NCBI GenBank assembly: GCA_024698145.1
Contig: JAILRO010000039.1
Location: 1-64,000 of the forward strand
Source of the DNA: Lachnospiraceae bacterium
Lineage (GTDB): Bacteria; Bacillota; Clostridia; Lachnospirales; Lachnospiraceae
Length of the DNA stretch: 64,000 nt
Direction: 5' to 3'
The notes below the pieces were generated by a model, which saw only the letters and a list, made by a program, of their open reading frames with translations, did no database searches and was not told where the DNA came from. Both the position numbers and the translations under genes were made by a program. Position 1 is the first letter of the stretch. Every line of letters starts with the position of its first letter. Shown piece by piece: positions 17,763 to 26,989 of the stretch.

Positions 17763-19145
17763 ATGTATAAACACGTATCAAACTTAATTGTATATAGAGA
17801 ACTCGGTGATGACAGCATTCTTATGGAGCTTGCAAGAATATTTGAGGATTTTGACTGGTATAGAGCTAATGTACTTGGTGAGTCGGTAGCATTTTCAGCT
17901 TCCAAAGTTGCAGAGATTCAGGATAAAAAGCACATAAGTAAGGAAAGCCTGACAACGAGAGTTTATGCACAGGTGAAAAGACTTCTTGATCTTGGAACTG
18001 ACTATGGTTTTGATGATAATTTGTGGCACAATTATCTTACGTTTGTGATGATTACCAATGAGAATTCGTTTACACTTACAAGTGAAAAGGTTGGAGCTAA
18101 CGAGGGTAGCGTCAATCATTTTGCAATGAATGATTTTGCTATCTTCAAAGAATTGTTTGATTATAATTTTTCGGATATTGAGAAGGAATTGGAGATTGAT
18201 TGTTTCTCGACGCTTTCTAATTACAAAGCGATTGTTAAGAAAGAGAGAATGTACAATTACAATGTTTCCGAGAAGGTACGAGGACTTTCAAAAAGACTTG
18301 AAGAGTGCAGTGATGCCAAGGGCTTTTTTGATGTGATAACCGGATTTTATGCAGATTACGGAGTGGGAATGTTTGGTCTTAATAAAGCATTTCGCATACG
18401 TAATGTGGGAGATAAGGTTGACATTTACCCAATTAACAACACGGAAAATGTGCTTCTTGACGACTTGGTGGGATATGAGATTCAGAAGAAAAAGTTGGTT
18501 GATAATACCGAAGCTTTTGTTTCCGGAAAGCCTGCTAACAACTGTCTGCTTTTTGGTTCTGCCGGAACAGGAAAGTCTACATGTATCAAAGCGATTATTA
18601 ATCAGTACTATGACCGTGGACTTCGAATGATTGAGATTTACAAGCATCAGTTCAAGGATTTGTCAACGGTGATATCCATGATTAAGAACCGTAATTACAG
18701 ATATATCATTTACATGGATGATTTGTCTTTTGAAGAGTTTGAGATCGAATACAAGTTCCTTAAGGCAGTTATTGAGGGCGGTGTTGAGACTAAGCCTGAC
18801 AATGTGCTTATATATGCAACTTCTAACAGACGACATCTTATCAAAGAAACCTGGAATGATAGAAATGACATGGAGACCGGTGGCGAAGAGATTCATCATT
18901 CGGATACAATGCATGAGAAATTATCTCTGGTTAACCGCTTCGGTGTGACAATAAGTTTTTCTTCGCCTACGCAGAAGGAATATTTCAATATTGTCAAAGA
19001 GCTTGCATCGCGTCATCAGTCGATTACTCTGTCGGAGCAGGAACTCTTTGCAGAAGCCAATAAATGGGAGCTTTCACATGGCGGAATATCCGGCCGTACG
19101 GCACAACAGTTTATCAATTATCTTGCCGGAACGAGTCGTGATTAA
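17763..19145 (+). CDS. DUF815-family AAA+ ATP-binding protein
   Basis: A 460-residue protein with a C-terminal P-loop ATPase module. Walker [10 protein letters not shown] lies near 264-272, Walker [13 protein letters not shown] near 311-322, followed by ATSNRRHL, which resembles a sensor-1 strand, and a [10 protein letters not shown] segment. This order is typical of DUF815 ATPases, whose role is unknown. The N-terminal 240 residues are variable and probably bind a partner. No membrane segments. ATG 17763 has AAGAGGA upstream. It sits directly after the DUF4317 gene. Confidence 0.87.
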   Translation: MYKHVSNLIVYRELGDDSILMELARIFEDFDWYRANVLGESVAFSASKVAEIQDKKHISKESLTTRVYAQVKRLLDLGTDYGFDDNLWHNYLTFVMITNENSFTLTSEKVGANEGSVNHFAMNDFAIFKELFDYNFSDIEKELEIDCFSTLSNYKAIVKKERMYNYNVSEKVRGLSKRLEECSDAKGFFDVITGFYADYGVGMFGLNKAFRIRNVGDKVDIYPINNTENVLLDDLVGYEIQKKKLVDNTEAFVSGKPANNCLLFGSAGTGKSTCIKAIINQYYDRGLRMIEIYKHQFKDLSTVISMIKNRNYRYIIYMDDLSFEEFEIEYKFLKAVIEGGVETKPDNVLIYATSNRRHLIKETWNDRNDMETGGEEIHHSDTMHEKLSLVNRFGVTISFSSPTQKEYFNIVKELASRHQSITLSEQELFAEANKWELSHGGISGRTAQQFINYLAGTSRD

Positions 19146-19279
19146 AATATTTCAAAATAGACTTTATTTTTTCACATTTTTCATATAAAATAGTAGTGTA
19201 TGTTTTCTTGCAGATTAGGCTTTTTTAAGCTTAGATGCTTTTTACATAGATATAATAATTATGATAAGGAGAGCGGGTT

Positions 19280-20368
19280 ATGATTTCAAATCAAATATTA
19301 CAGGATACGATTGAAGGAATTAAAGCAATAACAAGAATTGATCTTTGTGTTATGGACACAGAGGGCAAGGCACTTGCCTCTACACTTCGTGATACTCACG
19401 AGTATGAGAAGTCGGTGCTTGCATTTGTAGATTCTCCGGCTGAGAGTCAGATGCTTTCAGGCTATCAGTTTTTCAAGGTGTTTGATGATAATCAGCTTGA
19501 GTATGTGATTATAGCAAAGGGTGAGGCTGATGATGTCTATATGATCGGTAAGATTGCGGCATTCCAGGTTCAGAATTTGTTGGTTGCATACAAGGAGAGA
19601 TTTGATAAGGATAACTTCATCAAGAACCTGTTGCTTGACAACCTCCTCTTAGTAGATATATATAATCGTGCTAAGAAATTGCACATTGATACAGATGTAA
19701 GAAGAGTAGTATTTATTATTGAGACAAAGAACGAGAAAGATACGAATGCATTAGAGACTGTTCGTAACCTTTTCTCCAGCAAGGCAAAAGATTTTGTTAC
19801 AGCCGTTGATGAGAAGAACATCATTCTTGTCAAAGAGGTTAAGCAGAATGAGACATATGACGATATGAGCAAGACTGCCAAGGTTATTGTTGATATGCTT
19901 AACACAGAGGCAATGTCTTCTGTTCATGTTGCATACGGAACAATCGTTAATGAGATTAAGGAAGTTTCACGTTCATACAAAGAAGCTAAGATGGCGCTTG
20001 ATGTTGGTAAGATTTTCTATGGAAACCGCAACATCATTGCTTACAGCAACCTTGGAATAGGACGTCTTATTTACCAGCTTCCGATTCCTCTTTGTAAAAT
20101 GTTCATTAAGGAGATATTCGAGAATCGTTCTCCGGATGATTTCGATGAGGAAACACTTACAACAATTAGCAAGTTCTTTGAGAACAGCTTGAATGTATCA
20201 GAGACTTCAAGACAGCTTTATATTCATCGTAACACTTTGGTATATCGTCTTGATAAGCTTCAGAAGAGTACAGGACTTGACCTTAGAGTTTTCGAGGATG
20301 CGATAACATTTAAGATTGCTCTTATGGTTGTTAAGTATATGAAGTATATGGAGTCACTTGAGTACTAA
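19280..20368 (+). CDS. CdaR/PucR-like transcriptional regulator
   Basis: A 362-residue predicted DNA-binding protein. The C-terminal segment NVSETSRQLYIHRNTLVYRLDKLQ (about 314-337) is the characteristic PucR/CdaR helix-turn-helix. The N-terminal 130 residues may be a sensory domain, starting ISNQILQDTIEGIKAITRIDL as in CdaR-type sugar-diacid sensors, and a GGDEF-like CdaR middle domain is likely. Start ATG 19280 has AAGGAGAG upstream. It lies 57 bp before ftsE in the same direction, but I see no evidence that it regulates that block. Effector unknown. Confidence 0.85.
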   Translation: MISNQILQDTIEGIKAITRIDLCVMDTEGKALASTLRDTHEYEKSVLAFVDSPAESQMLSGYQFFKVFDDNQLEYVIIAKGEADDVYMIGKIAAFQVQNLLVAYKERFDKDNFIKNLLLDNLLLVDIYNRAKKLHIDTDVRRVVFIIETKNEKDTNALETVRNLFSSKAKDFVTAVDEKNIILVKEVKQNETYDDMSKTAKVIVDMLNTEAMSSVHVAYGTIVNEIKEVSRSYKEAKMALDVGKIFYGNRNIIAYSNLGIGRLIYQLPIPLCKMFIKEIFENRSPDDFDEETLTTISKFFENSLNVSETSRQLYIHRNTLVYRLDKLQKSTGLDLRVFEDAITFKIALMVVKYMKYMESLEY

Positions 20369-20425
20369 TACTATAGATAATCATAGATTATATCTTGTGT
20401 AATAATTATAGAAAGGAGCACTGAA

Positions 20426-21112
20426 ATGATAGTGCTTGATCACGTATCCATGAAGTATCCTACGGGGACGCTTGCGTTGGATGATGTAACATTTCATATT
20501 GGAAAAGGAGAGTTTGTTTTCATTGTAGGAAGTAGTGGTTCCGGCAAGACAACTCTTATCAAACTGCTTCTTAATGAGATTAAGCCTACGAAGGGTGACA
20601 TTGTCGTATCGGGAATGACTTACAGTAAGTTGAAGCGTAGAGATATTCCGAAGCTTCGAAGAAAGTTCGGTGTGGTATTCCAGAACTTCAGACTTCTTAA
20701 GGACCGTACAGTATTTGAGAATGTTGCTTTTGCACAGCAGGTTGTTGAGAAGTCCAATAAGGAGATTAGAAGAGAGGTTCCTGCAGTACTTACCATGGTA
20801 GGACTTGCCAGTGAGTATAAGAAGTATCCGAAGCAACTTTCTGGTGGTGAGCAACAAAGAGTTGCAATAGCAAGGGCGATAGTTAACCGTCCCGATATCA
20901 TTTTGGCAGACGAGCCTACAGGTAACCTTGATCCTGCAAACTCTACAGAGATTATGGAACTGCTTGACGATCTTAACAAGAAAGGAACAACTGTTGTTGT
21001 CGTTACACACAATAAAGAAATAGTGGATGCCATGCAGAAGCGTGTCATCAGATTAAAGAAGGGCAAAATTGTCAGCGACGTAGTAAAAGGTGGTTATAAA
21101 GATGAAGATTAG
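20426..21112 (+). CDS. ftsE: Cell division ATP-binding protein FtsE
   Basis: ATPase half of the FtsEX complex, which transmits ATP hydrolysis across the membrane to activate peptidoglycan hydrolases at the division or growth site. The 228 residues are the usual FtsE length, with Walker A GSSGSGKT (35-42), signature LSGGEQQR and Walker B DIILADEPTGNLDP. FtsE-type sequence FQNFRLLKDRTVFENVAF follows the Q-loop. Its stop overlaps the ftsX start. ATG 20426 is preceded by AAAGGAG. Confidence 0.97.
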   Translation: MIVLDHVSMKYPTGTLALDDVTFHIGKGEFVFIVGSSGSGKTTLIKLLLNEIKPTKGDIVVSGMTYSKLKRRDIPKLRRKFGVVFQNFRLLKDRTVFENVAFAQQVVEKSNKEIRREVPAVLTMVGLASEYKKYPKQLSGGEQQRVAIARAIVNRPDIILADEPTGNLDPANSTEIMELLDDLNKKGTTVVVVTHNKEIVDAMQKRVIRLKKGKIVSDVVKGGYKDED

Positions 21113-22013
21113 TACATTGAGATACAGCATCAAACAGAGCTTTATTAGTATCCGACGTAATCTTCTCTTTTCACTTGCGTCGATTGGTACAATTGTTGCC
21201 TGTTTGTTCTTATTTGGAGTTTTTTATTCAATAATTATTAATATGACAAGTGAGGTTAAGTCAATTCAGAGTACACTCACGGTTTCTGTTTTCTTTGATG
21301 AGGGAACAGACGAGAATCGTATCATGGAAATCGGTAACGAGTTAAAATCGATATCGAATGTTGATACGATTAATTACGTTTCGGCAGAGAAGGCTTGGGC
21401 CGGTTATATCGATGATGTGTATAACGGTGATACAGACTATGTGCATGCCGTTTTTGGTGATGATAATCCGCTTGAGAATGCGTCTTCTTATGAGATAACA
21501 CTTAAGAATCTTAGTAAGCAGAACGAAACTGTTGAAGTAATCAAGACTATTCCAAATGTCAGAAAAGTTAACAGTAGTGATGTTACTGCACAAAGTCTTA
21601 ATTCTGTGAGCAGACTTGTAGGATACGCATCAATTGGTATAATCACTATACTTTTTTTGGTATCGTTATTCCTTATAAGCAATACAATAACAATAGGTAT
21701 CTCTGTCAGAAAAGAAGAGATTGCTATTATGAAACTCATTGGTGCAAAGGACAGTTTTGTACGTACGCCTTTCGTTATTGAGGGAATAATAATTGGACTT
21801 GTGGGTTCATTTATACCACTTGTCATGTTGTACTTTATGTACAATGCTATGTCGCAGTATTTATCAGAACATTTCACGCTCATTGCGAATATGTTTAAAA
21901 TGGTTCCTGTGGCAGAAGTGTTTAAGGGTATGGCACCGGTATCAGTTGCTATTGGTGTGGGAATTGGATTTTTTGGAAGTTTACTTACAACACGCAAACA
22001 TCTTCGCGTATAG
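21102..22013 (+). CDS. ftsX: Cell division protein FtsX
   Basis: Membrane partner of FtsE. The 303-residue protein has the FtsX plan: a cytoplasmic start (MKISTLRYSIKQSFISIRRN), TM1 near 20-45, an extracellular loop of about 120 residues (45-165) that would contact the hydrolase, then three TM helices and a short tail. The ATG at 21102 is chosen with AAAGGTGG upstream; an in-frame GTG at 21090 is less likely. It overlaps ftsE by 11 bp. The gene is followed at once by a secreted M23 peptidase, the expected FtsEX-controlled partner. Confidence 0.95.
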   Translation: MKISTLRYSIKQSFISIRRNLLFSLASIGTIVACLFLFGVFYSIIINMTSEVKSIQSTLTVSVFFDEGTDENRIMEIGNELKSISNVDTINYVSAEKAWAGYIDDVYNGDTDYVHAVFGDDNPLENASSYEITLKNLSKQNETVEVIKTIPNVRKVNSSDVTAQSLNSVSRLVGYASIGIITILFLVSLFLISNTITIGISVRKEEIAIMKLIGAKDSFVRTPFVIEGIIIGLVGSFIPLVMLYFMYNAMSQYLSEHFTLIANMFKMVPVAEVFKGMAPVSVAIGVGIGFFGSLLTTRKHLRV

Positions 22014-22026
22014 GAGGTTGATTTTC

Positions 22027-23406
22027 TTGAGAAACATAAGAAAAATGAAGCTGTTAAGCTGCGTTATGGCGGCGGCTGTTGCGTTAAGTTTATACGGTGG
22101 TAATGGTGTTGTTGTCAAAGCGACAGAACCGCAGGCAGAAGAAACACCTGCAACAGAGGCACCGGCTACGGAAGCGCCTGCAACAGAAGCTCCGGCTACG
22201 GAGAAAGCCACAACAGAGGCAAAGGCGAAAACCAAGAAGACAACAGAATCAAAGAAATCTGAAAAGAAAACAAAAGAAAAGTCGACAGAAGCATCGACAC
22301 AGACTACGGTTCCTGATAATGGTGTTTCTGATGCGTCTGTTTTGAAAGCTCGAGAGGATATTCAGAACGCTCGTACAGCAAGAAAAGAAGCAGAGAATAT
22401 TCTTAAGAATTTGAAAACGACTAAGAATGACTTGCAAAGATATGTAAATCAGATTGATACGTCGATAAATGAGCTTCAGATTGAGACTACACATCTTGAG
22501 GCAACGCAGAAGGAACTTGAGGGAACAATTGAAGTAACAACAAAACAACTTGAGGATGCCAAGAAAGCGCAACAGAGCCAGTATGATAGTATGAAGACAA
22601 GGATTCAGATGGTATATGAGTCCGGTAACAAGCGTTATCTTGACATATTACTCAGCGCAGCTTCAATGACGGATATGCTCAATAAGACAGAGTATGTTTC
22701 TCAAGTTTCGTTATATGACTATAACATTCTTAAGCAATTAAAAAATGCGAAAGAACTGGTTGCTAATTTGAAGCAGAAATTAGAAAGCGACCTTAAGAAT
22801 AACGAGGAATTACAGAGAGAAATAGCTGCTCAACGTAAGACTATGGAGCAGATATCAGAAGAAAAGAAAGCACAGATTGAACAATACAATATATCAATTG
22901 CCAGCCAGGAAGCAGAAGTTCAGAAATACATGCAGGCTGAGGCTGAGGCCGAGAACATCATATTGGCTGCTGAACAGGCTGCAACTAACTATAGTACGAC
23001 CACGCAATATACGGGAGGTCAGTTTACATGGCCTGTTCCGGGATATTATGAGATAAGCTCATATTTTGGAGTAAGAACATCGCCGGTAGCTGGTGCAAGT
23101 ACTAACCACAAAGGAATTGATATAAAGTGTGATACCGGAGTTCCTGTTGTTGCTGCGGCTGATGGAACGGTTATTGTTGCAACATATAATTATGCAGAAG
23201 GTAATTATGTCGTTATAGATCATGGCGGTGGAGTTGTCACTTTGTATATGCACAATTCGTCGCTTAACGTATCGGTTGGAGAGTCGGTAGCAGCGGGACA
23301 GCAGATTGCATGTGCCGGTTCGACTGGTGTTTCAACCGGACCGCACTGTCATTTTGGCGTGCGTGTTAATGGAACATATGTAGATCCACTCACGTATTTA
23401 CAGTAA
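22027..23406 (+). CDS. Secreted coiled-coil M23 peptidoglycan endopeptidase (EnvC-like)
   Basis: A 459-residue exported protein. A TTG start at 22027 is chosen because AGGAGG lies 9 nt upstream; an ATG at 22045 is also in frame. It has a signal peptide, a Thr/Glu/Ala/Pro repeat region (about 38-60) grading into a Lys-rich stretch, long coiled coils (about 105-310) and an M23 domain (335-459). The zinc site looks complete: His361 and Asp365 in HKGID, His409 in YMH, and His440 and His442 in HCH. Coiled coil plus M23 next to ftsEX is the EnvC layout, but here the enzyme appears active, whereas E. coli EnvC is degenerate. Likely the hydrolase activated by FtsEX. Confidence 0.92.
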   Translation: MRNIRKMKLLSCVMAAAVALSLYGGNGVVVKATEPQAEETPATEAPATEAPATEAPATEKATTEAKAKTKKTTESKKSEKKTKEKSTEASTQTTVPDNGVSDASVLKAREDIQNARTARKEAENILKNLKTTKNDLQRYVNQIDTSINELQIETTHLEATQKELEGTIEVTTKQLEDAKKAQQSQYDSMKTRIQMVYESGNKRYLDILLSAASMTDMLNKTEYVSQVSLYDYNILKQLKNAKELVANLKQKLESDLKNNEELQREIAAQRKTMEQISEEKKAQIEQYNISIASQEAEVQKYMQAEAEAENIILAAEQAATNYSTTTQYTGGQFTWPVPGYYEISSYFGVRTSPVAGASTNHKGIDIKCDTGVPVVAAADGTVIVATYNYAEGNYVVIDHGGGVVTLYMHNSSLNVSVGESVAAGQQIACAGSTGVSTGPHCHFGVRVNGTYVDPLTYLQ

Positions 23407-23445
23407 AGTATGTTCCGGATTAAACATATTGGAAAGAAGGATATT

Positions 23446-24771
23446 ATGATAACAACAAAGAAACTCGCAGTTTTGACATTGACGGCGGTAATGCCGTTTG
23501 CACTATTTGGATGTGGAAGGCTTTCATTTACCAAACCTGACGAACCTAATACGGTTGCAACAACTCAGCAGGCTTCAGAGGAGGATACATCAGAAGAGAA
23601 AGCAACAACTGAAGTTACAACTTTAAATGACAGTAAGGTTGTGGGCGTTGACACCAATTACAAATTAGAGCAGATTCAGGATATACTTGGTAAGAACTTC
23701 TATTTTGAGCAGGATGAGCAGAAGAAACAGGACGGAATAATCAAGGGATATATGGAAGGCCTTGATGACCCGTATTCAGTATATTATACAGCAGAGGAAT
23801 ATGCGAAGTTCATGGAGGATACCGACGGCGAATATGTAGGTGTTGGTGTGCAGGTTTCGCAGGCTGCGGATACAAACGTGGTAACGGTTGTCAAAGTTTT
23901 CGACGGTCCTGCCAAGAAGGCCGGAATAGAAGCGGGCGACGTTATAACAGAAGTTGCGGGTACTGATATCAGTGATATGGATCTTGATTCTATTGTAGAT
24001 ATGATTCGAGGAAAAGAAGGCACAGATGTTGTTATCAAAGTTTATAGAAAACTTGATGGCAAAGATTATGAGTTTAGCATGAAGCGCCGAAAGGTCGAGA
24101 ATCCTACAGTCGAGTACAAGATGCTTGACAATAATATCGGATACATTGCGGTTTCAAGTTTCTATGAGGTTACTGCAAAGCAGTTTATAGATGCAGTCGG
24201 AGAGCTTAATGTTCAGGGAATGGAAGGACTTATAGTTGACCTTCGTGACAATGGTGGCGGACTTCTTGATATCGCTACGGAGATGCTTGATTTCATGCTT
24301 CCGGAGGGCAAACTTGTATATACAGCTGATAAGGACGGCAATATAACCGATGAATATACATCAACAGATGAGCAGCAGTTTACAAAACCGCTTGTAGTTA
24401 TGGTTAATGGATACAGTGCATCGGCTTCCGAGATTTTTGCAGGTGCGATTAAGGACTACGGCACAGGAACTTTGGTGGGAACCAAGACTTACGGTAAGGG
24501 TATCGTTCAGAGAATGTTCCCGTTAACAGATGGTTCGGCAGTTAAGATAACTATTGCGAAGTATTTCACACCTAAGGGCAATGATATTCATAAGATAGGA
24601 ATAGAGCCCGATGTTAAGGTAGAGTTTGATGCTCAGGCGTACAGAGACTCTAATGGTGAGAAAGATAATCAGTTAGATGCGGCAGTTGAGGAAATGATGA
24701 AGAAACTTGGCAAATCAACAAGTACTTCTAACACTGATACAAACGCAAAGGAACCTGAGAAGAACGAGTAA
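23446..24771 (+). CDS. S41 family C-terminal processing peptidase, lipoprotein
   Basis: A 441-residue exported serine protease of the CtpA/CtpB type. The N-terminus MITTKKLAVL... with ALFGC gives a lipobox, so Cys23 would carry the lipid anchor. A Thr/Glu-rich linker (35-62) is followed by a PDZ domain (about 125-205) and the S41 core. The catalytic Ser326 lies in GYSASASE and Lys351 in TYGKG, 25 residues apart as in known C-terminal proteases. ATG 23446 has AGAAGG upstream. It is 39 bp after the M23 gene and may process that or another envelope protein, as CtpB does in sporulation signalling. Exact substrate unknown. Confidence 0.92.
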   Translation: MITTKKLAVLTLTAVMPFALFGCGRLSFTKPDEPNTVATTQQASEEDTSEEKATTEVTTLNDSKVVGVDTNYKLEQIQDILGKNFYFEQDEQKKQDGIIKGYMEGLDDPYSVYYTAEEYAKFMEDTDGEYVGVGVQVSQAADTNVVTVVKVFDGPAKKAGIEAGDVITEVAGTDISDMDLDSIVDMIRGKEGTDVVIKVYRKLDGKDYEFSMKRRKVENPTVEYKMLDNNIGYIAVSSFYEVTAKQFIDAVGELNVQGMEGLIVDLRDNGGGLLDIATEMLDFMLPEGKLVYTADKDGNITDEYTSTDEQQFTKPLVVMVNGYSASASEIFAGAIKDYGTGTLVGTKTYGKGIVQRMFPLTDGSAVKITIAKYFTPKGNDIHKIGIEPDVKVEFDAQAYRDSNGEKDNQLDAAVEEMMKKLGKSTSTSNTDTNAKEPEKNE

Positions 24772-24830
24772 GAGGATTTTTGATGTCGCAATAATGCGAT
24801 TGATAATACAAACATAGGAGGATAATTCTT

Positions 24831-26405
24831 GTGAATAAAGAATTGGTTATAGTTATTGATTTTGGCGGACAGTATAATCAGCTTGTTGCAAGACGTGTCA
24901 GAGAATGTAACGTATATTGTGAAATATATTCTTACAAAACCGACATCGCCAAGATAAAAGAAATGAACCCGAAGGGAATCATTTTGACAGGTGGCCCTAA
25001 CAGCTGTTATGAAGAGGGTGCGCCTGCTTACACAACAGAGCTTTTTGAACTTGGAATCCCGGTTCTTGGACTTTGCTACGGTGCGCAGCTTATGCAGTTA
25101 GAACTTGGCGGTAAGGTTGAGACAGCGCCAGTTCGCGAGTACGGTAAGATTGAGGTTAGTGTTGATACTAAATCTCCGCTTTTTAAGGATATTCCTGAAA
25201 AGACGGTATGTTGGATGAGCCATAATGATTATATTAGTCAGGCGGCACCGGGCTTTGATGTAATTGCGCACACACCGGATTGTCCGGTTGCAGCAGCTTC
25301 TAATGAGAGCAAGAAATTATATGCAATCCAGTTTCACCCTGAAGTTCTTCATACAGTCAAAGGTAAAGAAATATTATCAAACTTTGTATATAATGTCTGC
25401 GGTTGCGCAGGCGATTGGACAATGGATTCGTTCGTTGACTATCAGATAAAGGCAATCCGCGAGAAGGTTGGCGACGGTAAGGTGTTGCTTGCTTTATCGG
25501 GTGGCGTAGATTCTTCTGTTGCAGCGGTATTGCTTGCAAAGGCAGTGGGCAAACAGCTTACATGCGTATTCGTTGATCATGGTCTTCTTCGTAAGAATGA
25601 AGGTGATGAGGTCGAAGCTGTATTTGGACCGGAAGGACCATACGATCTTAACTTCATTCGTGTAAATGCAGCCGATAGATACTACGGAAAACTAGCCGGA
25701 GTAACAGAGCCTGAGAAGAAGAGAAAGATTATAGGTGAAGAGTTTATCCGTGTGTTTGAGGAAGAGGCTAAGAAGATAGGTGCAGTTGATTTTCTCGTGC
25801 AGGGAACCATTTATCCTGATGTTGTAGAAAGTGGACTTGGTGGTGAATCTGCAGTGATTAAGTCGCATCATAATGTAGGCGGTCTTCCTGACTACGTTGA
25901 TTTTAAGGAGATTATTGAGCCACTTCGTGACCTTTTCAAAGATGAGGTTAGAAGGGTTGGATTAGAACTTGGAATACCGGACTATCTTGTGTTCCGCCAG
26001 CCATTCCCGGGACCGGGACTTGGTATAAGAATTATCGGCGAAGTGACTGCAGATAAGGTAAGAATCGTACAAGATGCTGATGCTATATACAGGGAAGAGG
26101 TTGCTAAGGCGGCTGATTCATATAAGGCCGAGAATGGTGAGATGCCATCATGGATGCCGGATCAGTATTTTGCAGCACTTACCAATATGCGTTCGGTTGG
26201 TGTTATGGGTGACGAGAGAACTTATGATTACGCTGTTGCGCTTCGTGCAGTTAAGACTATCGATTTCATGACAGCGGAGAGTGCACAGATTCCGTGGGAA
26301 GTATTGCAGACTGTAATGAATAGAATTATCAATGAAGTTAAGGGCGTTAACAGAGTAATGTATGACCTTACGAGCAAACCGCCCGGAACGATTGAGATGG
26401 AGTGA
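24831..26405 (+). CDS. guaA: GMP synthase (glutamine-hydrolysing)
   Basis: Last step of GMP synthesis: amination of XMP using glutamine and ATP. The 524-residue protein has the full two-domain form. The class I amidotransferase triad is Cys82 (GLCYGAQ), His169 and Glu171 (QFHPE); the ATP pyrophosphatase P-loop SGGVDSS is at 223-229; and the C-terminal dimerisation domain ends [20 protein letters not shown], the invariant GuaA tail. The start codon is GTG, with AGGAGG 8 nt upstream. No purine riboswitch is visible in the short leader. Its 3' end borders a gene of foreign composition. Confidence 0.98.
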   Translation: MNKELVIVIDFGGQYNQLVARRVRECNVYCEIYSYKTDIAKIKEMNPKGIILTGGPNSCYEEGAPAYTTELFELGIPVLGLCYGAQLMQLELGGKVETAPVREYGKIEVSVDTKSPLFKDIPEKTVCWMSHNDYISQAAPGFDVIAHTPDCPVAAASNESKKLYAIQFHPEVLHTVKGKEILSNFVYNVCGCAGDWTMDSFVDYQIKAIREKVGDGKVLLALSGGVDSSVAAVLLAKAVGKQLTCVFVDHGLLRKNEGDEVEAVFGPEGPYDLNFIRVNAADRYYGKLAGVTEPEKKRKIIGEEFIRVFEEEAKKIGAVDFLVQGTIYPDVVESGLGGESAVIKSHHNVGGLPDYVDFKEIIEPLRDLFKDEVRRVGLELGIPDYLVFRQPFPGPGLGIRIIGEVTADKVRIVQDADAIYREEVAKAADSYKAENGEMPSWMPDQYFAALTNMRSVGVMGDERTYDYAVALRAVKTIDFMTAESAQIPWEVLQTVMNRIINEVKGVNRVMYDLTSKPPGTIEME

Positions 26406-26411
26406 TCCACG

Positions 26412-26456
26412 AAAGCTCAGAATCATTGTGAAATCAATGGTTCTGGGCTTTTTTTA
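26412..26456 (+). terminator. Terminator after guaA
   Basis: AAAGCTCAGAATCATTG pairs with CAATGGTTCTGGGCTTT around a short loop and runs into T7. Confidence 0.92.
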
Positions 26457-26989
26457 TGCTTGCAGATACCTTTTTGATACCTTTTGTAAGCAAAAAAACT
26501 GCTTCAAAACACTCCATAATAATTTCAAATCTGTCTCTATTTTCATTTTCGAAAAGTTTTTTCCATTTTTTTTTAGTAATCAGTTCTGACTCGTTCCAAA
26601 TAGTAGTTGGGATGGCTATTTTGAGGATGAGTGTATTGAATGTGTAGAAGCAGCGTTGACTGAAACCAAATAAATATGAAAATGATTTTAGGAATATCAA
26701 GTGGATAATTAATCTGTTGGATAGGTTTTTTCATACCCTCATTTTATATCTATCACCATTGAAATGCGTTGAAAGTCCTCTATCAGCGTGATATAATCCT
26801 CTTGGGTGTCACCAAGATAGCGGAGGCAAGATCTAAAAGCAAGAAGTGATGGTGTTTTGCTGAGCTGAAATTGAATGTGATGTCAATAAAATGTCAACAA
26901 AAACAGATTAAAAGTCGTAGAATATATAAGTCACGTGGCAAAGCGGCGGCCATAACAGCCGCGAATAAAAACAAAGGAGAATACAATTT
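26457..26989. other. Intergenic region after guaA, left flank of a possible acquired segment
   Basis: About 530 bp without a defensible gene. The first 270 bp are very AT-rich with broken minus-strand reading frames (for example 26434-26700) that match nothing I recognise and may be debris. From 26769 there is a strong promoter and a leader of about 185 nt with several hairpins, including CTTGG/CCAAG (26801-26816) and GCGGC/GCCGC (26943-26962). Confidence 0.5.
26769..26797 (+). promoter_or_regulatory. Sigma-A promoter for the GC-rich surface protein gene
   Basis: TTGAAA and TATAAT with exactly 17 bp between them, followed by an untranslated leader of about 185 nt before the ATG at 26990. Confidence 0.75.

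Noticed and set aside
21793-22026. Upstream extension of the M23 peptidase frame into ftsX
   Set aside because: It overlaps the ftsX coding region out of frame, and AGGAGG with TTG at 22027 gives a proper signal peptide start.
22135-22210. Direct repeats of a GCxCCTGCAACAGAA type
   Set aside because: In-frame coding repeats for the Ala-Pro-Ala-Thr-Glu linker of the M23 peptidase.
26434-26700. An 88-codon minus-strand frame after guaA as an integrase remnant
   Set aside because: The translation (many Lys, Phe and Ile) shows no integrase motif, and its end overlaps the guaA terminator; most likely AT-rich noise.
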